Below are positions 56,525 through 64,000 of a stretch of DNA of 64,000 bases, in pieces. A model generated the notes under the pieces. The model made no database searches. It was not told the DNA's origin and saw only the letters and a program-made list of their open reading frames with translations. Made by a program: the position numbers and the translations under genes. Position 1 is the stretch's first letter; each line of letters opens with the position of its first letter. This DNA is from Sanguinoderma infundibulare. Lineage: Eukaryota; Basidiomycota; Agaricomycetes; Polyporales; Polyporaceae. The stretch is taken from assembly GCA_032821775.1 (NCBI GenBank), contig JAVLRN010000010.1, forward strand, positions 2,232,001 to 2,296,000. The letters are read 5' to 3'.

Positions 56525-58229
56525 CTATTTCTGATGCGTCCCGTCGACGCCGTTGCCATCGCCCACGCCGCCACCGTTGCCGTCACCCATGCCGCCACCG
56601 TTGCCGCCGCCCGCGCCCGATGTGTCTTCTCCGTTGTAGTAGAGATCGTCCATATGGTCGCGTTGCACCTCCTTCTCGACGCGCTGGAGGGCCATCGCGC
56701 GAAGTTTTGCCTTGCGTGTGGCAAGCATCTTGTCCCGAAGTGTCGGCGCGGCGTTGTCGCTATTGTCGTCGTAGAGGGAAGCTTGCGGTTTGCGAGGTTT
56801 GATGCGGCCGTAAGCGTGGCCGAAAATTAAGCTGTAGAGAACATTGCGGTCAGGTCATCAATGTTAGATTCGAGAGAGAACGCACCGGTTGTAGGAGCCG
56901 AGGATGTTCTCTTCCAATCGCTCTTCGTCTGTCCGAGGGGGAGGGAGAGGGTCGTCCGCAGCGTCTTCGAGCGCATCGTGCTCAATGTTGAGCAAACTGA
57001 TCAGATCGAAGTGTAGCTCCAATCCGGAGCACACGCCGTTGTCACCGCGCCACTCGGGCGAGTCGCTGAGGAGAAATTTGATCTAGTTTGAAGGCATGAA
57101 TTAGTACAGTCCATACACACGCCTGCCAACGTACCAAAGTCGCAACATATGCGAGATACGTTGGCCTCATGGTGTGAATTTGATACTTCTGGGCGAGCGA
57201 ATGCCGACCGGTGCCGCCAAGACCCTCCACACGATCAGCTGAACTGGGACCTCGGAAGAGGACACGCGTGCACTTGGAATATTCAGGTGTCAGCAGCGCG
57301 AGACCATCAAGAACCTTCGATACTGACCTTTCGAACAAGATCGCCTTGGAAGATACCTCGAGAAGGGTCCGCCGAGCTGAAGACAAGTTGGGTTGGAAAC
57401 AGGAATGCGGGGAAGCTTCTGCCAGTGTCAGTGTCTGGGTTGGCGCGGAGGCGCCTGCTCGTCGCCTCGGGTGCTTCATTGAGCCGTTGCTCTCGGAAAC
57501 TGTTGATGTTTGTGTCAGTGCGATATGTCGTACATCTGAACCACTTACGAAGTGGGATCGAGATCGAATTCGTCGCGTTCGTTGATGTTCACAAGTAGCC
57601 GGGCCGTGCAGTTCGAATTGAAGCCGCAGTTGCGCTCCTTCCGAGAGTATTCTGCGGCAGTCAGCGCGGAGATCTGTTCGTTGTTGGGCAGCGTGATGGT
57701 CTCTAGAAACGCGGGGAGCTCCTTCTTGAGCGTGGATATATCAGAAGATCGCGCAGCTCGGGCATGGTGATCGAGCTGCGCCATGAGCGTCTGTAACGAA
57801 GACGACATGCAACGTGGGTGGGACGTACGAAAAGTCCCATCCATGCGATATCCTCCGACCGACCCTCAAGATGTGCACAGTAGGCGCGGAAGGTCTGGTT
57901 AGTGTCAATCAGATTGATAAACATGTCGAGGTAGTAATCCGCGACGACCGAAGTCCTGGATATGCAGCGAGGATCAGTAGACTTGCATCTCCTGGAGCAA
58001 ATACGATGAAAAGCACGTACATTTTTTTAACGGCCTTGATGCGTCGCTTGCGTTCCGTGTCGTTGATTGGCCAGCCGAGCTGCAAAATACCGAAACCTAT
58101 CACGAACATAGAGCTGAAATCTACAAACGGGGAGTAGTCGCGCGGCAAGAAGCGTGCAGAATCATGTAATTTGGCGAGGTGAGATTTATCCTTTCGGTTG
58201 CTGTAACGAAATAGTATGAGTAGCGTCAT
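56525..58229 (-). CDS. DUF6698-like fungal protein, 5' end uncertain
   Basis: Exons 58229(?)-58021, 57955-57829, 57790-57549, 57499-57328, 57272-57135, 57082-56886 and 56831-56525 close in phase. Family blocks are in order: DYYLDMFINLIDT, RNCGFNSNCTARLLVNINE, FPAFLFPTQLVFSSADPSRGIF, LFRGPSSA, IHTMRPTYLAYVATLV and LGSYNRLIFGHAYGR. The C-terminus is a Gly/Asn-rich run. This matches the pattern of the large Agaricomycete DUF6698-type family (FLY...W.GLFRS, GMTSVTPASIAYVATQVRF), which is multicopy and of unknown function. The first ~60 residues are not typical, and a TTACAG acceptor at about 58203 suggests an upstream exon I did not find. Confidence 0.65.
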
Positions 58230-58839
58230 GTTGATGAACACAAACAATGAATGTGACGTTGATGCGCGCCCGACACTTCCGACCGCGGAAACCGACGCGA
58301 TGGCCCCATTCGGATAACCGAGGTGACTCGACCGACTTTCCGGCCGTTGCCGGCGCGCTGGCGCCTTTGGTTACAATACCTGGGCACACGTGGTGCGGTC
58401 CGGTCGGCCGGCTAGGTGCGGTACGGAAGCGAGCCGAAGAAGCCGGACACGTGCGATGACGCCGCACCAAGCCTAGACCGTCGAAGATACCGAACGTACT
58501 CGGCCACTGCTGGCGTCGCAACTTGGCCCGTCCCCGACTGACCACACGGTCGCACAGTGACGGGCCACAAGTTAAGTCACTCAGTTGCCTTCTCCGTCGC
58601 GCAGCGCGATGGGTCACGGACCGTCCCTCACGAAAGATTACTTACGCGACAGGTGCGGGTCGCGACGACCGGGAGCCGATGAGTCGCGCGACTGCGCGAC
58701 AGCGATCACGACCCGCCAAGACAAGCCGACTGTGGTCGCCCAATCCGGTCGCGGTCGCGTACCGATCGCTGGAGTTCCGGAGGGTTTCCGACGTTGGTTT
58801 TATGATCGCTAGTCGACACGAGGCAGTCTAGTCCGTCGC
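58230..58839. other. Intergenic upstream of the retrotransposon
   Basis: GC-rich, with many CGCGAC/GTCGCG words. No gene. Confidence 0.4.
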
Positions 58840-59245
58840 TGTCAGGCGTAGCTACTGTTACCAGTGTACTTAACCCCTGTCACTGCCGTTCGGGCAGACA
58901 ATCTTGGACCCCCACCCTTTACCTCTCATTTCTCCGACGAGCAAGTGCGACTCGACATCGTCCTCTGTCGGGTGTAGCTAGTGACTGCGATTGCGACTTG
59001 CGACAGCGACCACCGATCGACCGATTTGCGACAGCGACAGCGACTCGTCGCGCGACTTTTACCGCGACTTTCGACCTTCGACACCACACGCTCTTTCCCC
59101 TCTCTTCTCCTCGGCACTGGTTACGATCGCGACCAAAGGGAACTCGAGACCGTACTCGCCCTCCGCACCGGCGACGTCGCTCCGACCTCGCCTCCCTCAG
59201 CCCTCGGTCGTCCCGACTGTACACAGGCCCTGGGATAGTGTATCA
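58840..59245 (+). repeat. Candidate 5' LTR
   Basis: Begins TGTCAGGCGTAG and ends GTGTATCA (TG...CA), directly before the primer-binding site. The ~406 bp length is plausible. It cannot be confirmed because the 3' LTR is outside the window. Confidence 0.35.
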
Positions 59246-59248
59246 TTT

Positions 59249-59265
59249 TGGAGCCCACCGCGAGG
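59249..59265 (+). other. Candidate primer-binding site
   Basis: TGGAGCCCACCGCGAGG lies 3 bp after the candidate LTR. It starts with TGG, as expected for pairing to a tRNA 3' CCA. The tRNA was not identified. Confidence 0.45.
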
Positions 59266-59757
59266 GGGAGTATAGATCTCGCCTCCGCCTTTGGTGCGAC
59301 CCCGTAACTTTCATACAGTGCCACGCTGACACCTCCCACTCCTTCGCGTTCGTCGCTCGCACACGAGCTACTTGTCGCTCGCGCGCATAGGATCACCGAC
59401 CTTGGACTTCAGCTCGGCGACGAGGCCCGATACAGTCGCATCCTCAATTCTCTCTCTCGCGCCCTCGATCGCGGCATCGATGCGCTCGATAGCCGACCCT
59501 CTTCTTCCGACTCTTCGTCCGCGACATCCTCCACGACGGTTAGGTCTAGAGCGAGACGCGCGACGCCGAGCGCGATTCCCGGCGAATTTCCCCTGCCACC
59601 GTCGCCAGAACCCTGGGAAGACGTTCCACTTCCTCCTTCGCCCGATTACTGGACAGACGTTCCCCTCCCGCCATCGCCGGATATCGCTGCGACACCCTCG
59701 ACAGCGTCACTACAAGTTTCCCCCTTCACCCCACTCAGCGAACTCTCGTCGCTCGCG

Positions 59758-62001
59758 ATGGATCCCCCCGATCTTCAAGCGCCGCAGCCAGCAGCGCACC
59801 CGCCACCCGCGATGCCCGCGCGCAACCACGCGACTGCGCCGGTATTCGACCCTGAGCGACCAAGAACCTTGCGCGGCTTTTGGCAAGACCTCGACGCGCT
59901 CTTCGACAGATGCCAGGTCGCCGCTGGCCGACCACGCAAACGATGGGCGATTCGTTATCTCGAGGTCGAGGTCGCCGACTTGTGGGAGTCGCTCCCCTCA
60001 TACGAGGACGCGTACACGTTCGAACAGTGGAAGACGAGCGTGGCCGAACTATACCCCGGCGCGGATGAGGCTCGCAAGTACTCGGTCGCCGACGTGGATA
60101 ATCTGGTCGCAGGTCGCGCAGCGACACCGATCACGACGCTCGGTGAACTCTCCAGTTTTCACCGGGACTTCCTCGTTATGACCACCTATTTGATACAGCA
60201 CCAGCGATTGTCGGTACTGGAACAGTCGCGACTCTTCGCGCGTGGCATTCGACCGCCCCTATGGGATCAGGTGGCTCAGCGACTTCAGATCAAGTTCGTC
60301 GACCACCACCCCGACGACCCCTACGCCCTCCGAGATGTCCTCGAGGCAGCGCGGTTCGTGCTCCACGGGACGTCGACGACAGCGACGGCGACACCGGTAG
60401 CACCCGCGGTGGCGACGGCCACTGCGACTCCGACGGCGACCGGTATCAAACTGGAAGATGTCGAGCCCTTCTTCCGAATGATGGCGCAGGCGATACGCGA
60501 CAATGGCGCCGGGGCAGGACCAGCGGGACCACCACAGCGTGCCGATTACGGGCGACCGCCGCCGATGGGCTTCTGCCACTACTGCGGCGACGCGGGCTGC
60601 CAGGTTCGCACCTGCCGGTTCGTCGATGAGGACATCAACGCGGGTCGCATTGCGCGGAACAACGACGGGAAGGTTGTCTTGCCTAATGGGCAATTCGTAC
60701 CGCGCAGCCTACCGGGCCTGACCATGCGCGACCGCGCCTACGAGTGGCACCGGCGCAACGCGACGGCGCCCGTAGGCCAGCTCCTCTTCCAGGTCGCACC
60801 GGCGGCCCCGACGACTGACGCGACCAGCGACCGCATCGCCCAACTCGAGCAGGAAATCTTCACCCTCCGCCAAGCAAGAGAGAAGTTCGACGGAGTCGAG
60901 ATCACGACCACTCCCCGGCGACCGCGACCTGCAGCGAGAGTCGAGGAGGTTCCCGACGGGAGCCCCACGATAGCGACCGCCAGCGGTTCCGGAATGAGGG
61001 CGTCGGTCCCAGCCGCGACCAAGGCAACCGTGGCGACCGCGCCAGCACGGCCGGTCACCATCCTGCGACCACCGACCCCGGCCACGCGACAAGGAGCGGC
61101 GCCAGAGCACCCGTTCGCGGGAGCCCGCGACGCGACTTATGCGCCGCCACGGACGACCAATGTCGGCGCAACACTGCGACCAGCGAGCGGTAAAGAGCGC
61201 GATCCAGCGTATCGCAACACAGTCCCGGTCTACCAGCCCAAGTTGATCGACGAGGTCTACTCGCGCGCGATGAAGACACCGGCGATCACGCTCTCTGTCG
61301 AGGAGCTCCTCTGCATCGCTCCCGACGTGCGCGCCAAGTTCCGCGAGGCAATCACCCCAAAGCGCGTACCGACCGAGCCGCGCACAGTCACCTTCGCCGA
61401 TGCGACCAGCGACGACGAACTCGCGACTGCGCGGTCCTGTCGCGGCGAACCTCTGGAGCCGGGTGCGCTGGTAGTCCCCAACCCGTACGACGTCTACCTC
61501 TCGCGACTCGGCCCCGGCCAAGAGCCGCAGCCGCTCGTGGTCGCAAAGGAGTCGTATGCGCTTCGCTCGATCGTCGGTTGTCTCGATGGTAAGATCGACG
61601 TCGAGGGAACCTTGGATGGCGGTGCGCAAATCGTCTCGATCTCCGAGGGCCTCTGCCACCACGCGGCGCTCTCCTACGACCCGACGGTGCAGCTGTATAT
61701 GCAGTCGGCGAACGGCGCGGTCGACCCGTCGCTAGGTATTGTTCGCAATGTGCCCTTCCTCGTCGGCGGTATTACGCTTTACCTACAGGTTCACGTCATT
61801 CGCAACGCGCCCTACGACTTGCTCCTCGGTCGCCCCTTCGACGTCCTGACGCGGAGCGTCATCAAGAACTTCAACAATGAAGACCAGACGATCACGCTCG
61901 AATGCCCGAACACGCGACAAGTCGTGACCATCCCGACGCGACCGCGAGGACAGCCGACCTTTCGGTTTCGCATCGACAGCAAGCGCGCCGAATCCGTTTG
62001 A
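59758..62001 (+). CDS. Gag-protease polyprotein of the gypsy element
   Basis: 747 residues from the first ATG. The same frame is open upstream to about 59300 without an ATG and reads like coding sequence (a repeated LPPSP motif; DLGLQLGDEARYSRIL), so the native N-terminus is probably longer. A capsid-like helical region (EQWKTSVAELYPGADEARKY) is followed by the knuckle CHYCGDAGCQVRTC and KVVLPNGQFVPRSLPG, then a long low-complexity Thr/Ala/Pro stretch. A retropepsin-like domain with LDGGAQIVSISE (usual form D-S/T-G or D-x-G-S), MQSANGAVDPSLGI and APYDLLLGRPFDVL ends the protein. The protease Asp is present, but the D-G-G triad differs from the canonical one. Confidence 0.85.
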   Translation: MDPPDLQAPQPAAHPPPAMPARNHATAPVFDPERPRTLRGFWQDLDALFDRCQVAAGRPRKRWAIRYLEVEVADLWESLPSYEDAYTFEQWKTSVAELYPGADEARKYSVADVDNLVAGRAATPITTLGELSSFHRDFLVMTTYLIQHQRLSVLEQSRLFARGIRPPLWDQVAQRLQIKFVDHHPDDPYALRDVLEAARFVLHGTSTTATATPVAPAVATATATPTATGIKLEDVEPFFRMMAQAIRDNGAGAGPAGPPQRADYGRPPPMGFCHYCGDAGCQVRTCRFVDEDINAGRIARNNDGKVVLPNGQFVPRSLPGLTMRDRAYEWHRRNATAPVGQLLFQVAPAAPTTDATSDRIAQLEQEIFTLRQAREKFDGVEITTTPRRPRPAARVEEVPDGSPTIATASGSGMRASVPAATKATVATAPARPVTILRPPTPATRQGAAPEHPFAGARDATYAPPRTTNVGATLRPASGKERDPAYRNTVPVYQPKLIDEVYSRAMKTPAITLSVEELLCIAPDVRAKFREAITPKRVPTEPRTVTFADATSDDELATARSCRGEPLEPGALVVPNPYDVYLSRLGPGQEPQPLVVAKESYALRSIVGCLDGKIDVEGTLDGGAQIVSISEGLCHHAALSYDPTVQLYMQSANGAVDPSLGIVRNVPFLVGGITLYLQVHVIRNAPYDLLLGRPFDVLTRSVIKNFNNEDQTITLECPNTRQVVTIPTRPRGQPTFRFRIDSKRAESV

Positions 62002-62002
62002 G

Positions 62003-64000
62003 GACGGGTCGCCCGACGGCGACTACGCCCTCGTCATCGACGACACACCAGGGGGCCCCATTATCTCTGCATATACCCGCATCGCTGACGACTCTATTCC
62101 TATCCCAGCTCTCTATTTATCGGCCTGCGATCAACTGCACGATCGCGCGGCCGTCTATTTCTCAACTAATCTCACAACTACTAGCGAAAAATGTCGTGCG
62201 ACAAGCGCGGCGACACCGGCGACACCGCCGACCACTGCGACCTCGGACTCTTTCTCTCTCCTCGCGTCTCCAGTTCCTCCTCCGTCTCCCTCTCTCGACA
62301 TCGCCCTCTCTCTCTCCTTTATGCGCCCCTGTTCTTCCTCACCTTCTTTCGTATTCTCGTTTCCGACCAAAAACGGTCGCGGCTACTTCGCGCCACGATC
62401 GCAAGATACCCCCGCGAACGTTTTCCTCACTACGCGCGACCCCGTTACGAAAGGCCTCGTCACCAAGAAGAAGTACAAACCGGTTGCGCGCAAGGTGTGA
62501 CCTGTCCTAGGCTCGTGCCCCGAACAGTTTCGCGTCGTGCGCAACATCACCGGCGACCCGCTCGCGAACATGCCGATCCTCCCCGATCATCCCCCTGACT
62601 TCGTCCCGACCGGTCGCTACACCCGCGAACGCATGGAGGCCCTCGACAAGAAGCTGCGACCCGACTTTCTCTGGCCCGAAGAGCGCAAGCTCCTCCACTA
62701 CTTCATGTGCGTCCACAACGAGGCGTTCGCATGGACCGACGAGGAGCGCGGCTGCTTCAAACCCGAGTTCTTCCCACCGGTCGATTTTCCGGTCGTACCG
62801 CACACGCCGTGGGTCCAGAAGAACATCCCAATCCCGCCGGGTCTCTACAAGGAGGTCTGCGACATCATCAAGCGCAAGATCGCCGCCGGCGTGTACGAGC
62901 CGTCGAATTCGTCGTATCGCGGTCGCTGGTTCTGCGTCGCGAAAAAGGACGGGAAGCCGCGCATCGTCCACAGCCTCGAGCCGCTCAACAAGGTCACGAT
63001 CGCGCACTCGGGCGTAACCCCGACGCCCGACTATCTCGCCGAGCAGTTCGGCGGGCGACCGTGCGGCTCGATGTACGACCTCTACGTCGGCTACGACGAG
63101 CGACTGATCGCCAAGTCGTCGCGCGACCTCACGACCTTCCAGACGCCGTTCGGCGCGTTGCGACACTGCACCCTCCCGATGGGGTGGTGCAACTCGGTGC
63201 CTATCTTTCACGACGACGTCACTTACATCTTGCAGCCCGAGATCCCGGAGTGGACAGTACCGTATATCGACGACGTCCCCGGCAAGGGACCGAAGTCCGA
63301 CTATCGCGACCGCGACGGCAAGTACGAGACCATTCCGCGCAACCCCGGCGTTCGTCGCTTCGTCAAGGAGCACTTCGACAACCAGAATCGCATCGTCACA
63401 CGCATGAGCCACGCCGGCGGCACCTACTCCGGGCCGAAGTCGATGCCCATCGACATCGAGAACATCGTCATCGGCCAGCGATGCACCCCGATCGGGCGAC
63501 AACCCGAACAGTCGCGCGTCGCCCTCATCGTCAACTGGGGACCGTGCGGGAACATATCGGAGATCCGCGCATTCATAGGCACGGTCGGCGTCCTGCGACT
63601 TTTCATTCGAAACTTCGCGAAGCGCGCCTGGCCACTCGTGAAGCTCACGCGGAAGGACGTTCCCTTCGAGTTCGGCGACGAGCAACTCCGTGCGCAGGAG
63701 GACCTCAAGAAGGCGGTCATCGAGTCGCCGGCACTCCGCGCGATCGACTACGAGTCGGGCGCGGCCGTCATCCTCGCCGTCGACACCTCCTACATCGCGG
63801 TCGGCTTCCACCTCTGCCAGTGCGACATCGACGACCCGCGCAAGCGGTACTACAGTCGCTTCGGATCAATAACGCTCAATGACAGGGAGGCGCGATTCTC
63901 GCAACCGAAGCTCGAGATCTACGGCCTCTATCGCGCCCTGCGGAACCTCAAGGTCTACCTGATCGGTGTCCGAAACCTCGTCGTCGAGGTCGACGCGCGA
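62003..64000 (+). pseudogene. Pol polyprotein (reverse transcriptase, RNase H) of the gypsy element, one in-frame stop
   Basis: The pol frame is +1 relative to gag and overlaps its end. It is open except for TGA at 62498-62500, after KKYKPVARKV; a single C-to-T change in CGA would explain it. Downstream: FLWPEERKLLHYFM, IPIPPGLYKEV, the RT core SSYRGRWFCVAKKDGKPRIV, DLTTFQTPFGA, CTLPMGWCNS, and the catalytic YIDD at about 63260-63271, then the connection and RNase H start (AVILAVDTSYIAVGF, DREARFSQPKLEIYGL). The frame is still open at the window edge. Because the stop precedes RT, this copy probably cannot make Pol unless it is read through. Confidence 0.82.

Larger units (their letters stand above)
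58840..64000 (+). mobile_element. Ty3/gypsy LTR retrotransposon, 3' part beyond the window
   Basis: Order and content fit: candidate 5' LTR, primer-binding site, Gag (zinc knuckle), protease, reverse transcriptase and RNase H on the plus strand. Integrase and the 3' LTR are not reached. The whole element is conspicuously rich in GCGAC/GTCGC words compared with neighbouring genes. The pol frame carries one stop (62498), so this copy appears non-autonomous. Confidence 0.85.

Noticed and set aside
62707..63882. 391-codon and 434-codon frames overlapping the pol region
   Set aside because: Alternative-frame shadows of the GC-rich pol; the motif-bearing RT frame is the one open to the window edge.

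Overview
The window is nuclear DNA of a filamentous basidiomycete, most likely a wood-decay Agaricomycete of the Polyporales type. The grounds are GC-rich coding sequence, many 45-70 bp introns with GTRNGT donors, a Clp1-like mating-pathway relic, five polyporopepsin-type aspartic peptidase loci, and several lineage-typical 'hypothetical' families. The gene models were spliced by eye, using reading-phase continuity and agreement between paralogs.

Left part (1-20 kb): a frameshifted clp1-like relic; a haloacetate-dehalogenase-like hydrolase; an AAA ATPase with a truncated 3' copy beyond a decayed inverted repeat; a small membrane protein; then an ordinary housekeeping block. That block has mitochondrial ribosomal protein bL28m and mitochondrial NADP-isocitrate dehydrogenase diverging from a 388-bp intergenic stretch, followed by a 1204-residue Zn2Cys6 regulator containing 12- and 10-nt microexons and a Gln-rich tail.

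Middle part (20-32 kb): all minus strand. It holds three members of a P-loop NTPase family (one intact, two decayed; a fourth, decayed, lies at 10-11 kb). Two paralogous HNH-type proteins follow. One keeps the H-N-H residues; the other has lost both histidines. Between the HNH genes sits a 2067-bp retroposed sequence with an 18-nt poly(A) and a 17-bp target-site duplication.

Protease island (32-56 kb): five A1 aspartic peptidase loci (four with intact frames, one pseudogene) are interleaved with genes and fragments of a secreted, Ser/Thr-rich, single-pass membrane protein family. The island was shaped by a 2.3-kb inverted segmental duplication (33.6-35.9 kb versus 53.6-55.9 kb), a 0.5-kb direct duplication, a 259-bp hairpin MITE at a gene-fragment junction, and apparent recombination between protease paralogs. 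The stretch from 44.6 to 52.1 kb is gene-poor and holds relics.

Right end (56-64 kb): a DUF6698-like gene, then a Ty3/gypsy retrotransposon (candidate LTR, primer-binding site, Gag with zinc knuckle and protease, Pol with reverse transcriptase and RNase H) that runs off the window. Its pol frame carries one in-frame stop.
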